A DNA stretch of 64,000 bases, from contig CAZISM010000003.1 of the NCBI GenBank assembly GCA_964541895.1, forward strand, positions 62,001 through 126,000, given 5' to 3'. The notes under the pieces were generated by a model, which did no database searches, was not told where the DNA came from, and saw only the letters and a program-made list of their open reading frames with translations. Both the position numbers and the translations under genes were made by a program. Position 1 is the stretch's first letter. Every line of letters begins with the position of its first letter. The stretch is from CAZISM01 sp964541895. Lineage in GTDB: Bacteria > Zhuqueibacterota > Zhuqueibacteria > Residuimicrobiales > Residuimicrobiaceae. This document shows, piece by piece, positions 53,008 to 63,781 of this stretch.

Positions 53008-53748
53008 CTATGGCTGCTGGGCCTGATCCCGCTCTCTGTTCCATTTCACCCAATCCTGGTTTTCATCCGCATCCTGCTCGGAGAACGCGCCGGATTGAAT
53101 CACCTGGCCCTTTTTATCGATGCGCGCCTTTTGCATGCTGCGTACGATCAGGGTCCACTGTTCCATGGATACCTGCTGCGGTCCCGACACCTGCTGGGGC
53201 CCATCGATTTGATAGGGCGCCAGACTTTTCACCGCGCCCTGCGCCGCTGGCGGTTGCCGCCGCAACACCACTTCGCCGGAATACACTTTCAGTTCAGCGG
53301 AGGAATCGGGGTCCACATGCAGGCGCAACGTGGTTCCGGTTATGGCCGCCGCCGCCACCGGGGTAGAAATGGCAAATTTAAGACCTCCCGGCTTTTTGGC
53401 CACATTCGCCCACAGATCGCCGCCCTGCAGGGCTATTTGCGATTCCAGCACTTTCTCTTTGGTCTCTTCATAGAGTTTCAGGATTTCAATGGTGGTCTTG
53501 GGGGCGAGGCGTATGCGGTCCAACTTGGCCAGGTCCAGCTCGGCGCGCGAATCGCTGAAGGTGCGAAGGCGCTCGCCGGTGGAAACTTCCGAATGCAGCT
53601 GCACCGAGCTCCAGTCTGTCTCCTGAATTCCCTGCTTTTTGGCCGTTCCTTCAACAAAGGTGACCAATCCCCGCTTGGCCGTGTCCTGGGGCGCCCAGCC
53701 CAAAGAAAACAACAAGGCCCATCCGGTTACAATCTTTCGTAACAGCAT
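53008..53748 (-). CDS. Exported FecR-domain protein
   Basis: A 246-residue protein with a signal peptide (VTGWALLFSLGWA) and a FecR-type beta domain (about 28-160): GEVSTGERLRTFSDSRAELDL-like sequence VSTGERLRTFSDS, then GGDLWANVAKKPGGLKFAISTPVAAAAITGTTLRL. The tail (about 170-246) is polar with Q-rich and acidic stretches and has the repeat GPQQVS twice. Unlike sigma-factor FecR, it has no cytoplasmic part and probably acts in the periplasm or is surface-linked. It ends 9 bases from the convergent barrel gene. Confidence 0.88.
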   Translation of the reverse strand: MLLRKIVTGWALLFSLGWAPQDTAKRGLVTFVEGTAKKQGIQETDWSSVQLHSEVSTGERLRTFSDSRAELDLAKLDRIRLAPKTTIEILKLYEETKEKVLESQIALQGGDLWANVAKKPGGLKFAISTPVAAAAITGTTLRLHVDPDSSAELKVYSGEVVLRRQPPAAQGAVKSLAPYQIDGPQQVSGPQQVSMEQWTLIVRSMQKARIDKKGQVIQSGAFSEQDADENQDWVKWNRERDQAQQP

Positions 53749-53784
53749 CGCTCTCCTCCTATCGCCCTGTCCACAGCGATGGAA

Positions 53785-54933
53785 TCAGATATATCGACTA
53801 TTGTTAAAATATTTTGAAAAAACCAGATCTCCCAATTTGACGGCTTCGCGGCTATATGGATCCAGTTTTCGCTTATTGAGTTCCCAGTCTATCAGTTGCT
53901 TCGCTTCCCGCCATTTGTCGATGTGATCCACCTTGTCAATAAACGTCTGGTACGCCTTTTCATCCCGCGCGAATAATTTCTGCACAAACACCTTGCTGTC
54001 CTTGGCTTCGATGAGCGTGTGGATGGACGGATAGGGACCTGGCGGCTGATGCTCCCGTTGCGCATGATAGACCGGTCCTTTTTCTTCTTCCGGGAAAATT
54101 ATTTTTGGCAGAATGAACTCTTCGGAGGCATGGCCAGAAGTCGACGGGACCGGATGTCCCTGGCTGGTGCTGAATTCAAAAATATCTTCAAAATCTTCTC
54201 GATGCCACTGCTGCTTGCCCTGACTTACTTTTTTCTTGACGAACGGAACTCTTTCTTCCAGACCACGGGCGGTGAGAAACTCTTCCACCAGCGCCGCCTC
54301 GACGCCCGCCGGCCGTAATCCTTCCTCCAGCCGATAGAGCTGTACGAACAGATCAAACTCTTTGATCGCCGCCTGGTTATCCTTGCCGGCATAGAGAGCC
54401 GCTTTCAACTCCTGGGTCAGCCTTGCAAAGGAGGTTCTGGTGATAACCGCCTCGTCCATACTCTGGACATGTTCCTGACAGCGCAGCACGAACGGAATAT
54501 CTTTGCCGATCAGTTCCAGTTTGAACTGGAGATATTTTTTCTCATGCCGGTCCGTCGGATTGAACACCAGACTCTCCACCGCTTGCAGTGGTCGCAGCAG
54601 AACATCGTGGCGGGCGAACACAGAGTCGCGCACACATTTTTCCACCTCCTGCCGGCTGAGACGGATGCTCCGCGTCAAAGCGGCCAGCAATTTTTCAAAG
54701 CTGGCGCGAACCTCGACATCGTTGACATCAAAATTGGCGTTAAAATTCCATGAAAACGGCTTTTCCTGCTTGAGCCGGTTATGGGCGCACGCCAACACGT
54801 TTTCCTTGACAAACTCTGGAAGACTCTCATGCAACAATTGACGACACGTAACCTGTTCACGATTGCTGATCGCCCGTTCAATCAATACGGACGCCAACCG
54901 TTTCCGCCCCTCTTCCAATCCCACACCACGCAA
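53785..54933 (-). CDS. Uncharacterised protein, soluble, helical
   Basis: A 382-residue protein that I do not recognise. It is largely alpha-helical and charged, with no signal peptide or membrane helix. Recurrent parts are LLHESLPEFVKENVLACAHNRL at the N-terminus, a middle region (about 240-300) rich in Ser, Pro and acidic residues that looks disordered, and a conserved-looking C-terminal stretch KRKLDPYSREAVKLGDLVF. The start is a TTG with AAGGAAG 6 bases upstream. It lies between gyrA (64-base gap) and the FecR gene (36-base gap), all on the minus strand, so it may be co-transcribed with gyrA. Confidence 0.7.
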   Translation of the reverse strand: MRGVGLEEGRKRLASVLIERAISNREQVTCRQLLHESLPEFVKENVLACAHNRLKQEKPFSWNFNANFDVNDVEVRASFEKLLAALTRSIRLSRQEVEKCVRDSVFARHDVLLRPLQAVESLVFNPTDRHEKKYLQFKLELIGKDIPFVLRCQEHVQSMDEAVITRTSFARLTQELKAALYAGKDNQAAIKEFDLFVQLYRLEEGLRPAGVEAALVEEFLTARGLEERVPFVKKKVSQGKQQWHREDFEDIFEFSTSQGHPVPSTSGHASEEFILPKIIFPEEEKGPVYHAQREHQPPGPYPSIHTLIEAKDSKVFVQKLFARDEKAYQTFIDKVDHIDKWREAKQLIDWELNKRKLDPYSREAVKLGDLVFSKYFNNSRYI

Positions 54934-54997
54934 AGCACACTTCCTTTCAATCCTGTTGCCTGACTATGCACTCACCAATCGCAGCCTTCGTGGATCC

Positions 54998-57585
54998 CTA
55001 CAATTTGGTTTCAGAATCAGTGGTTAAAACAAAAACATCGACGATCTCATCTCCTTGTTTCAATGCCGCCACCGCGGCCCCCTGTGTGGCACGCCCCATC
55101 GTTTTAATCTCCCTGGCCTTGAGACGTTTTTGTTTGCCTTTTTTCGACAACCAGACGATCAGGTCGCTCTCCTTAACCTCCAGAACGCGGGTGACACGGC
55201 CCACCTTGGGAGACGTTTTATAATTAACGATGCCCTTGCCGCCGCGATGCGTGCTGCCGTATTCATCCAACTCGCTGCGTTTGCCGAAACCCAAATTGGT
55301 CAGCGTAGCGATGGTGGTTTTGGCCTTGCCGGATTGCAGCGCGACCACCGCTACCACTACGTCTTTGCGTTCCAACTCTATGCCGCGAATCCCGCCGGCC
55401 GACAGGCCCATTTCCCGCACCTCTTCTTCGGCAAAACGGATGCAGCGGCCTTCTGCCGTAGCCATGACCACTTCCTGGTTGCCGCCCGTCTGGTTGGCGG
55501 ACACCAGCGAATCGTCATCCCGCAACGCGATGACGACTGAGCCGCCCGGCTTGACCTTGCTGAAATCGGCCAGCCGTATTCTCTTGACGAATCCATNNNN
55601 NNNNNNNNNNNNNNNNNNNNNNNNNNNNNNNNNNNNNNNNNNNNNNNNNNNNNNNNNNNNNNNNNNNNNNNNNNNNNNNNNNNNNNNNNNNNNNNNCCGC
55701 CCGGCTTGACCTTGCTGAAATCGGCCAGCCGTATTCTCTTGACGAATCCATTGCGGGTGCTAAGAAATATATAACGATTTTCTATGAATTTGTCAACCTC
55801 ATAACAATCGACAAAGGTTTCCTCCCGGTCCAGTTGCAGCAGCCGAGTTACCGGCGTAAACGATTCCAGGGAGGTGGAGAGAGGAATAAAACTGGTGCGC
55901 AGCACATAGGCGGTGCCGCTGCTGCCGAACAGCAAAACGAAATGGCTGTTGACCGAGCGGAACAGGTAGCGCACACCATCGCGGCCCAGTTCGTTTTTGA
56001 TTTTGTCCCTGAGATTGTCGAATTCGGAAAGCGGAAACCGCATAATGTTGCCCATGGAGGTGATGGCAACCAGAACCTCTTCTTCCGAAACCATCTCTTT
56101 CAGCGTCTCACCGCCGCCCACCTTGGTGATGATCTGCGTGCGACGGTTGTCACCGTACTTTTCTTTCAAGGCCAGCAATTCCTGCTTGACCAGTTGCATG
56201 CGCAACGGTTTGCTGTTTAGCAGCGATTTCAGCTTTTGAATGAGCTTTATCAGCTCCAGATATTCATCCTCGATTTTTTTTCGCTCCAGACCCGTGAGCC
56301 GCTGCAGCCGCATATCGAGTATGGCCTGCGCCTGTATCTCTGACAGGCGAAAACGCTTCATCAGCCCGGTGCGCGCGGTATCGACGTCTTTGGACTTTTT
56401 GATCAAGGCGATGATCTCATCAATGTTATCGATGGCGATCTTGAGTCCTTCGAGGATGTGCGCCCGCTTTTCCGCCTTGTCGAGATCGTATTTGATCCGG
56501 CGCAGAACAATGTCGTGACGAAATTTTATAAACTCGGCGAGAATCTGTTTGATATTCAGCACTTGCGGTTGGCCGTCCACCAGCGCCAGCATGATCACGC
56601 CAAACGTCGTTTGCAATTGCGAGTGTTTAAACAGCTCCTTCAGGATGAATTCGGCATCCGCTTCCTTGCGCAGCTCGAACACGATGCGCATGCCTTCGCG
56701 GTCAGACTCGTCGCGGATGTCGTAAATACCCTCAATTTTTTTATCGCGGACCAAATCCGCCACGCGTTCGATCAGCGACGTCTTGTTGACCTGATAGGGG
56801 ATCTCGTTCACGACAATACGGGGGCGGCCGTTCACGTCTTCCGTATGAACCTTGGCACGAACGGTGAGTTTGCCGCGCCCGGTTTTGAAATAGCTATCGA
56901 TCTCTTCATCGCCGACAATGAGCGCACCGGTGGGAAAGTCCGGCCCTTTGATGTATTTTTTAAAATCGATCGGCTTGAGCTCCGGCTTTTCAATCAACGC
57001 TACCAGGGCATCGATGACCTCGTTAAGATTGTGCGGCGGCATGTTGGTGGCCATGCCGACCGCGATGCCGGAAGAGCCGTTGACCAACAACGCCGGCAGC
57101 AGGGAGGGGAGAATCGCCGGTTCCTTCAGCGTATCGTCAAAATTTGCCACAAAGGGGACCGTGTCCTTTTCCAGATCGCGCAGAATCTCCTCAGCTATGG
57201 CCGCGAGACGAGCTTCCGTATAACGCATCGCCGCCGGCGCGTCGCCGTCGACAGAGCCAAAATTACCCTGTCCGTCCACCAGCGGATAGCGCAGGGAAAA
57301 ATCCTGCACCATTCGCACCATAGCGTCGTACACGGCCGCATCGCCGTGCGGGTGATATTTTCCTAGCACCTCGCCGACGATACGGGCGCTTTTCTTATAG
57401 GAGGACGATGGCCGCAGCCCCAAGTCCAGCATGGCATAGAGCACACGGCGGTGGACCGGTTTCAACCCGTCACGTACATCCGGCAAGGCACGCGAGACAA
57501 TAACCGACATCGAATAATCGATGTAGGAACTTCGCATCTCTTCTTCAATGAATATGGGAACTATTTTTTCTTTCTGCTCCGCCAT
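54998..57585 (-). CDS. gyrA: DNA gyrase subunit A (interrupted by an assembly gap)
   Basis: The catalytic core is complete: [18 protein letters not shown], the tyrosine in AAMRYTEAR, then a C-terminal beta-pinwheel with a GyrA-box-like STHRGGKG. A 100-base N run (55597-55696) breaks the reading frame. The 55 bases before it (55542-55596) are identical to the 55 bases after it (55697-55751). Removing one copy plus the gap (155 bases) restores one open frame of 811 codons. The gene is therefore intact in the organism, about 810 residues; the frameshift is an artefact. It makes A2B2 gyrase with gyrB, which ends 17 bases upstream. Confidence 0.95.
55542..55751. other. Scaffold gap with duplicated 55-base flanks
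   Basis: 55542-55596 and 55697-55751 are the same 55 bases, on either side of 100 Ns. This is the usual sign of two contigs that overlap but were joined with a fixed-length gap. The true sequence is almost certainly the single copy. Confidence 0.95.
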
Positions 57586-57601
57586 ACAACCCTATCTCTG
57601 C

Positions 57602-59524
57602 TTATATATCCAGATTGCGCACGTATTTGGCATTTTCTTCGATAAACTTTCTGCGATGCTCCACTTCATCACCCATGAGCATCGAAAAGATGTGATCCGC
57701 TTCAAAGGCTTCTTCGATGGTGACTTGCAGCAGCGTGCGGCCCTGCGGATCCATGGTGGTTTTCCACAATTGGTCCGGATTCATCTCGCCGAGACCTTTG
57801 TAGCGCTGTATGTTCAGCGATTTGCCGCTGTCCTTGTTCATTTTTTTCACCGTCTCATCCAGTTCTTCCTGGTCATAGACGTAATACTCTTCATTGCCGC
57901 GATGAACCCGAAAGAGAGGGGGCAGCGCGATGTAAAGATGCCCGTTTTCGATGACCGCTTTCATGTGGCGAAAGAAAAATGTCAACAGCAGCGTGCGGAT
58001 ATGGGAACCGTCCACATCCGCGTCGGTCATGATGATGACGCGATTATAGCGCAATTTATCCACGGCAAAATCGTCACGACCGATGCCGGTACCCAGCGCG
58101 GAGACAATGGTGCGAATCTCTTCGTTGGAGAGCATCTTGTCGAGCCGGGCCCGTTCCACATTGAGAATCTTGCCGCGCAACGGCAGGATCGCCTGAAAGC
58201 GGCGATCGCGTCCCTGCTTGGCGCTGCCACCGGCCGAATCGCCTTCGACGATAAAGAGTTCTGTTTTCTCCGCTTCGTTCCAGGAGCAGTCGGCCAGCTT
58301 GCCGGGCAGGCTTTCGTTCTCGAGGGCCGATTTGCGGCGGGTCAGTTCGCGCGCTTTTCTGGCCGCTTCCCGCGAACGTGCTGCCACCATGCACTTTTCA
58401 ATGATGCGCTTGCCGATCGCCGTGTTAGCATCGAGGAAACGGGAGAGCTGTTCGTTGACCAGCGCCTCAATGATGCCCTTGACCTCGCTGTTACCCAGTT
58501 TGGTTTTCGTCTGACCTTCGAACTGCGGATCGGTGATCTTGATGCTGACAATGGCCGTCAAACCCTCGCGCACATCCTCACCGCTCAAGGTCACATCGTT
58601 ATTCTTCAACAGTTTGTTTTTGGCGGCAAACGTGTTGAGCGTGCGCGTCAGCGCCGCCTTGAAGCCGATTTCGTGTGTGCCGCCTTCAATGGTGTGGATG
58701 TTGTTGACGTAGGAATAAATATTTTCGGTATAGGAATCGGTGTAGGACAAGGCCACTTCAACAGGAATATTTTCCCGCTCGCCGCTGAAGGAAATGATCT
58801 TTTTCGTGATCGACGTGCGATTCTGATCCAGATAGTCTACAAAGGCGGCCAGACCACCTTTATATTTGAACTTTTCCGATTTGTTGCTGGCTTTGTCGGT
58901 CAGGGTGATCTTGATATCCTTATTGAGAAAGGCCAGTTCGCGCAAACGTTCGGCAATGATTTCAAAACTGAATTTTCTTTTTTTGAAAATGGTGCCATCC
59001 GGAAGAAACGTCACCTTGGTGCCGGTGGATTTGCGCTGGCCGACCACTTTGACGGGTGTAACCGGCACCCCTTTTTCATAGCGCTGGCGATGGACCTTGC
59101 CGTCGCGCGCCACCTCGGTGACCATCCATTCCGAAAGAGCGTTCACCACTGAAACGCCTACGCCGTGCAAGCCGCCGGATACCTTGTAGGCTTTTTTATC
59201 GAATTTGCCGCCGGCATGCAAAACGGTCATGACCACTTCCAGGGCCGAACGCTTTTCTTCCGGATGCATATCCACGGGAATGCCGCGCCCGTTGTCTTCG
59301 ACGCTGACACTGCCATCCTTGTTGATGCTGACATCAATATCGGTACAGATGCCGGCCAGGGCTTCATCGATACTGTTGTCCACCACCTCGTTGACGAGAT
59401 GGTGCAAACCGCGCAACGACACATCACCAATATACATGGCCGGGCGAAGTCGAACCGCCTCCAGGCCTTTCAAAACCTGGATTTGACTGGCGTCGTAGAC
59501 CGGCTCTTTTTTCTTTTTCTCCAT
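57602..59524 (-). CDS. gyrB: DNA gyrase subunit B
   Basis: A 640-residue subunit. The GHKL ATPase domain has ENNGRGIP-type [10 protein letters not shown], and [15 protein letters not shown]. The TOPRIM domain shows [16 protein letters not shown] and [14 protein letters not shown], and the C-terminal part [14 protein letters not shown] binds GyrA. No large insert is present, unlike the E. coli protein (804). It lies in the dnaA-dnaN-recF-DUF721-gyrB-gyrA order. Its start follows the DUF721 gene by 16 bases. Confidence 0.97.
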   Translation of the reverse strand: MEKKKKEPVYDASQIQVLKGLEAVRLRPAMYIGDVSLRGLHHLVNEVVDNSIDEALAGICTDIDVSINKDGSVSVEDNGRGIPVDMHPEEKRSALEVVMTVLHAGGKFDKKAYKVSGGLHGVGVSVVNALSEWMVTEVARDGKVHRQRYEKGVPVTPVKVVGQRKSTGTKVTFLPDGTIFKKRKFSFEIIAERLRELAFLNKDIKITLTDKASNKSEKFKYKGGLAAFVDYLDQNRTSITKKIISFSGERENIPVEVALSYTDSYTENIYSYVNNIHTIEGGTHEIGFKAALTRTLNTFAAKNKLLKNNDVTLSGEDVREGLTAIVSIKITDPQFEGQTKTKLGNSEVKGIIEALVNEQLSRFLDANTAIGKRIIEKCMVAARSREAARKARELTRRKSALENESLPGKLADCSWNEAEKTELFIVEGDSAGGSAKQGRDRRFQAILPLRGKILNVERARLDKMLSNEEIRTIVSALGTGIGRDDFAVDKLRYNRVIIMTDADVDGSHIRTLLLTFFFRHMKAVIENGHLYIALPPLFRVHRGNEEYYVYDQEELDETVKKMNKDSGKSLNIQRYKGLGEMNPDQLWKTTMDPQGRTLLQVTIEEAFEADHIFSMLMGDEVEHRRKFIEENAKYVRNLDI

Positions 59525-59540
59525 GCACCTTGTTCCGTCA

Positions 59541-59828
59541 TTAAATGAATCGAAAATCGTTAATCACGTTCTTGCCGTACCGCTGTTCAATCTGTTTTAA
59601 TATGGAATGCTTCTGAAACATCAACTCCGTCCGCCAGCTCGAACTTGCCACGCGAACGTACAACACCCCTTCCACAACCTTATCTGCTTTGCTGATTTTG
59701 CTGATCTGCGGTCCCACGATGGCGGCCCAATCCTGAACGATCTGCTGTTCTTTCATTTTTTTTCTGAATCCCAGCTTGTCGATCAGCAACTCGACAGATT
59801 CGGCAAGCGATTTGGTATGCGAAGCCAT
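59541..59828 (-). CDS. DUF721 (DciA-like) protein
   Basis: A 95-residue protein with a compact DUF721 domain: [41 protein letters not shown] (shown in part) followed by LKQIEQRYG. In many bacteria lacking DnaC/DnaI, the related DciA helps load the replicative helicase; its place between recF and gyrB near the origin fits that. It is shorter than many DciA proteins and may hold only the core. Its ATG lies 1 base after the recF stop. Confidence 0.85.
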   Translation of the reverse strand: MASHTKSLAESVELLIDKLGFRKKMKEQQIVQDWAAIVGPQISKISKADKVVEGVLYVRVASSSWRTELMFQKHSILKQIEQRYGKNVINDFRFI

Positions 59829-59829
59829 T

Positions 59830-60948
59830 CTACACCTGCGTCAATTGTCCCTGTTGCATCCGGTAGATCACGCCGTCCTGCGGCAATCGGGCGGACACCA
59901 TCCGCTGATCAAAGGAGGTGCCGGTGATAAAACGCTGTGCTTCGGTCAGCGCCATGTTCAGAGCCGATTGAACCCGCTGCCAGTCCAGTTCGGCAAAAAG
60001 ATCGTCCAGCAGCACCACAGGCGTTTTATCCAGTTTTTTCCTGATCAGAGCGACTTCCGCTGCTTTGAGGCTGATCAGCACGCTTTTATGTTCACCGCGG
60101 GAAGCGTAGCGCCGGACGTCTCGATCGTTGATCAAAAATTGAAAATCGTCTCGATGAGGCCCCACCAGGGTCTGGCACCGGCCCCGTTCGCGCGCGTATG
60201 CTCTTTTCAATTGGGCCTGAAACCCGTCCGCATAGCTGGCTGGACTGTGCAGCGGTACATGCGGTTTATAGACTATGTGCAAGCCGGCGCTGCCGCCGGC
60301 GAGCTGGCGATACAAGATCTGCAGATCCGCGTTCAACTCCTCCACCAGACTTTGCCGCGCCAGTGAGATGGCCTCGGCTTTGCGCACGAGCTGGTCGTTC
60401 CAGGCGTCTAGATCGTGACGGTGATCCGGCCGGCCCTGCGCGGCCATCTCCAAGATGCGATTGCGCTGTTTGATGATGCGATCATACTCTTTGAGATCCG
60501 CCAGGTAGCGCGGCGAGGCCTGGGACAAGAGAATATTGAAAAAACGGCGACGCTGTTGCGGCGGTCCGGCGGTGATCTCATGGTCCTCGCTGGAGAGTTT
60601 GATCACCGGAAATTGTCCCACCAGCGTCGAATAGGCCTGCACCGGCTTGCCGTCCAGTTGCATCTGTTTGCCCTGGCTCGAGGCGTAGGTCATATGAAGG
60701 TGGTGGTCCACGTGCGACTCGTCGGTGATCACCGCGGCCAGGTGCAGGCTGATGCGGTTGTCGGCCACCAGCTCGGACTCGTCATGCGTACGAAAACTTT
60801 TTGTCAAACAGAGAAGATAGATGCATTCGAGCAGGTTTGTTTTGCCCTGCGCGTTATCACCAAAAATATAATTCAGCGCTTTGGGAAAACGACATACCTG
60901 CGGCTGTAAATTTCGAAATCCGTCGATATCAAGTTTCTGCACATGCAT
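59830..60948 (-). CDS. recF: DNA replication and repair protein RecF
   Basis: A 372-residue SMC-like ATPase that helps load RecA at gaps. It has Walker A FGDNAQGKTNLLE, a signature region LSSEDHEITAGPPQQRRRFFN earlier and Walker B VVLLDDLFAELD near the C-terminus. Length is normal. It begins 14 bases after the dnaN stop and ends 1 base before DUF721. Confidence 0.96.
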   Translation of the reverse strand: MHVQKLDIDGFRNLQPQVCRFPKALNYIFGDNAQGKTNLLECIYLLCLTKSFRTHDESELVADNRISLHLAAVITDESHVDHHLHMTYASSQGKQMQLDGKPVQAYSTLVGQFPVIKLSSEDHEITAGPPQQRRRFFNILLSQASPRYLADLKEYDRIIKQRNRILEMAAQGRPDHRHDLDAWNDQLVRKAEAISLARQSLVEELNADLQILYRQLAGGSAGLHIVYKPHVPLHSPASYADGFQAQLKRAYARERGRCQTLVGPHRDDFQFLINDRDVRRYASRGEHKSVLISLKAAEVALIRKKLDKTPVVLLDDLFAELDWQRVQSALNMALTEAQRFITGTSFDQRMVSARLPQDGVIYRMQQGQLTQV

Positions 60949-60962
60949 GGGGCGGCGACGGA

Positions 60963-62096
60963 TCAGACTTCGGCAGGTGTCTCTTCACTGATGCGAATCG
61001 GCATAAGCAGGTAAAGAACGCTTTCGCCTTCCTCGGTCTCTGCGGGCGTAATGATGGCCGAATTGTTAGAATCTTTTAATTCAAACACCACCTCGTCCGT
61101 CTCCACATGGCGCAGCACGTCCATCAGGTAATTGGAATTGTAGCCGATCTGCAGCCATTCCGCGCTGAACTGGGAGGGGATCGTCTCCTTGGCTTCGGCG
61201 CCGAATTCAATGTCCTCGGAACGAATGGTCGTTTCGGTGCTGGAGAGGATCAGACGAACCTGGTGTGTGAGCGAACTGGAAAAGATGGAAACGCGGCGCA
61301 GGGCGGCGATGAGAAGATCGCGGTTGACGCGCAGTTCCTTGTCGTTGTCCTTGGGCAGCACGCGGTCATAATTCGGAAACGTGCCGTTAATCAGTTTGGA
61401 ATACACCACGGCGTTCTCCATATGGAAAACGACATGATCTTCACCAATCTGAATTTTAACCGGTTTGTCCTGCTGATTCTTCAACAGCAGGTTCATGGTC
61501 TTTGTGGGTACAATCAGATTTTTCCGTATATCCTTCTTGATGGGAAAATTCGATTTGGCCACCTTGGCCAGACGATGGCCGTCGGTGCTGACCAGACGTA
61601 TTTCATTGGGATAGAGTTCGATGTTGATGCCGGTAAGCGCCGGCCGCAACTCATCCATGGATACGGCAAAGATGGTTTTTTCCACCATACGATTCAACAG
61701 CGCCGAATCGATGGCAAAGGATAATTCCCCCTCTTCCACATTAATTTTGGGAAAATCTTCCTTGGGCTGGGTGGCAATTTTGTATTCACCTTTTTCCGTT
61801 TTCAGGATGAGCTTGTTGCCGCTATCGGTAGAGATGCTTAATGGAACATCCGGCAGTTCACGAACAATCTCCAAAAGTATTTTAGCCGGTATGGCGACCG
61901 AGCCGTTTTCCTGACCGGAAACCTGCAGCGAGGTGGTGATGGAGATTTCCAGATCCGTACCGGTCAGTTGCAGTTTGTCTCCATCCAGGTCCATAAGCAC
62001 GCATGTCAATATGGAAATCGTCGTTTTTTGAGGGACCACCCCAATCACCTTTTGCAAGGTTTCAAAAAATTCCCTTTTCGACGTAGTAAAATTCAT
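60963..62096 (-). CDS. dnaN: DNA polymerase III sliding clamp (beta subunit)
   Basis: A 377-residue clamp protein with three repeated beta-clamp domains; typical places are ISILTCVLMDLDGDKLQLTGTDLEI, GINIELYPNEIRLVSTDGHRLA and the C-terminal LYLLMPIRI, the end that carries the protein-binding groove. The ATG at 62096 has AGGAGG 6 bases upstream; an in-frame GTG at 62102 would overlap that ribosome site. It is downstream of dnaA across the origin. Confidence 0.97.
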   Translation of the reverse strand: MNFTTSKREFFETLQKVIGVVPQKTTISILTCVLMDLDGDKLQLTGTDLEISITTSLQVSGQENGSVAIPAKILLEIVRELPDVPLSISTDSGNKLILKTEKGEYKIATQPKEDFPKINVEEGELSFAIDSALLNRMVEKTIFAVSMDELRPALTGINIELYPNEIRLVSTDGHRLAKVAKSNFPIKKDIRKNLIVPTKTMNLLLKNQQDKPVKIQIGEDHVVFHMENAVVYSKLINGTFPNYDRVLPKDNDKELRVNRDLLIAALRRVSIFSSSLTHQVRLILSSTETTIRSEDIEFGAEAKETIPSQFSAEWLQIGYNSNYLMDVLRHVETDEVVFELKDSNNSAIITPAETEEGESVLYLLMPIRISEETPAEV

Positions 62097-62102
62097 GACC
62101 AC

Positions 62103-62434
62103 CTCCTAATCAGTTCATCGATAACAAGCAAATCCATATAAATTAATTAAATAAATTATATATTTCAAGTATTTTGTAGTAGTAGGGCCTGTGGAAAAGT
62201 GGATAACACGAACCCTTTATTATATTACGGAACAACCTGTTTAAAAACAACAGACAAAAATGAAGCAACGTAAACAATTACCCACATCGGCCTGTGGATG
62301 CAGAGTGCATAGGATGACATTAGTCACCAATGTGCAAAAAAGAAGCGACGAGATGTGGGTGAAACTTTTTTTTGCACAGAGGATCCACCGTATACGGCGC
62401 AAAAGACTCTGTTTTCCACACGCAGATGTGGACA
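62103..62434. other. Replication origin (oriC) between dnaA and dnaN
   Basis: A gene-free stretch of about 330 bases. Four sites fit the DnaA box TTWTNCACA exactly: 62190-62198 (-), 62331-62339 (-), 62370-62378 (+) and 62412-62420 (+). Near matches lie at 62198-62206, 62278-62286 and 62292-62300. An AT-rich segment (62138-62172, almost only A and T) at the dnaN side is the probable unwinding element. Position, box number and orientation fit a bacterial oriC. The dnaN promoter must also lie here. Confidence 0.85.
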
Positions 62435-63781
62435 TCATAGTTGAGAAATTTCTATTTTGTTTTTAATGGCTTTGACCTTGTCTTTGATGCGGGCATCCTC
62501 GAGGAGAGCCTTTTCCGTGCTGGTGATGGCATGAATAACCGTCGAGTGATCGCGGCCGCCGAAATGGAGGCCGATGGTTTTCAAAGAACTATCGGTCATG
62601 GATTTGCATAAATACATGGCGATTTGGCGAGCCTGTGCAATTTCTTTTTTGCGCGTTTTGGCGCGCAGCAAGTCGTCCGCAAAGCCAAAATGGTCCGCCG
62701 TCATTTTTTGAATGAATTCTATGCTGATGGTGCGGCTTTTTGTGATAATGACATCGCGCAAAACCTTTTTTGCCAGATCCAGAGTGACATCGACGCCGTT
62801 AAGGGAAGCATAGGCCAGCAAGCGGATCAAAGCACCTTCCAGTTCGCGGATGTTGGAGGTGATATGGGTTGCAATGAAATGAAAAATTTCCATCGGCAGA
62901 TCAATATCGTTTTCTTCCGCTTTTTTCTGCAAAATGGCTTGCCGGGTTTCCATGTCCGGCGGCTGTATGTCAACGACCAGTCCCCATTGAAAGCGGGAGA
63001 TCAGCCGTTCTTCCATACCCTGCAGCTCTTTCGGCGGCCGGTCGGACGAAAGGATGAGCTGTTTGCCTTTCTGATGGAGGGTGTTGAAGGTGTGGAAGAA
63101 CTCGTCCTGGGTGCGCTCTTTATTGGCAAAAAATTGAATATCATCGACAATCAGAATGTCTACATTACGATAGATGCCGCTGAATTCGGTGGTTTTATTT
63201 TTTTGAATAGAGTTGATAAAATCCATGGTAAAGCGTTCGCTGTCGACATAGAGCACGCGCGTCTGTGGGTATTCCGCCTTGGCATAATTGCCTACGGCTT
63301 CGATGAGATGGGTCTTGCCCAGGCCGACGCCGCCATACACCACCAGGGGGTTAAAGGTAGTTTTGCCCGGTGATTTGGCTACGGCCAGGGAAGCGGCTTT
63401 GGCAAATTTATTGCATTCCCCTTCGATAAAGCTGTCAAAGGTATAACGGACGTTGAGATTATCCAGATTTTGCATCGGACGGGAGACGCTGCGTACAGTG
63501 GACAGCGGTTCTACTTTGGCGCTCTGTTCTGCAACCAGAATCGAATAGAGCAACTTGGCGCCAGGGCCGAGAACGCGCGCCAGAGCCTGATGCAAGATAT
63601 GGCTGTAATGCTGTTCCAGCCATTCATAATAAAACTGGCTCGGTACTTGAATGGTAAGATTTTTATCTTCCAGCTTTAAGGGCAAAATGGGTTTGAACCA
63701 GGTTACAAACGCATTGGCATTGACCGCTTCCTGTGCCAGTGCCAGAATTTTTTCCCATACGTCCGCTACAGGTCTCTGCAT
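62435..63781 (-). CDS. dnaA: Chromosomal replication initiator protein DnaA
   Basis: A 448-residue initiator. Domain I (about 1-85) has FVTWFKPILPLKL, domain II is short, the AAA+ domain has Walker A GGVGLGKTHL, Walker B ILIVDDIQF and the arginine finger region, and domain IV ends with FGGRDHSTVIHAITSTEKAL, the DnaA-box-binding signature. Length is normal. It starts the replication gene block. A possible promoter with overlapping DnaA-box-like sites lies upstream, which suggests autoregulation. Confidence 0.98.
   Translation of the reverse strand: MQRPVADVWEKILALAQEAVNANAFVTWFKPILPLKLEDKNLTIQVPSQFYYEWLEQHYSHILHQALARVLGPGAKLLYSILVAEQSAKVEPLSTVRSVSRPMQNLDNLNVRYTFDSFIEGECNKFAKAASLAVAKSPGKTTFNPLVVYGGVGLGKTHLIEAVGNYAKAEYPQTRVLYVDSERFTMDFINSIQKNKTTEFSGIYRNVDILIVDDIQFFANKERTQDEFFHTFNTLHQKGKQLILSSDRPPKELQGMEERLISRFQWGLVVDIQPPDMETRQAILQKKAEENDIDLPMEIFHFIATHITSNIRELEGALIRLLAYASLNGVDVTLDLAKKVLRDVIITKSRTISIEFIQKMTADHFGFADDLLRAKTRKKEIAQARQIAMYLCKSMTDSSLKTIGLHFGGRDHSTVIHAITSTEKALLEDARIKDKVKAIKNKIEISQL

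Noticed and set aside
55542..55751. Short direct repeat or insertion-element target duplication
   Set aside because: The copies directly border an artificial run of exactly 100 Ns, which points to contig overlap rather than biology.
54998..57585. gyrA pseudogene or frameshift
   Set aside because: The break coincides with Ns flanked by identical 55-base copies; removing 155 bases restores the frame.
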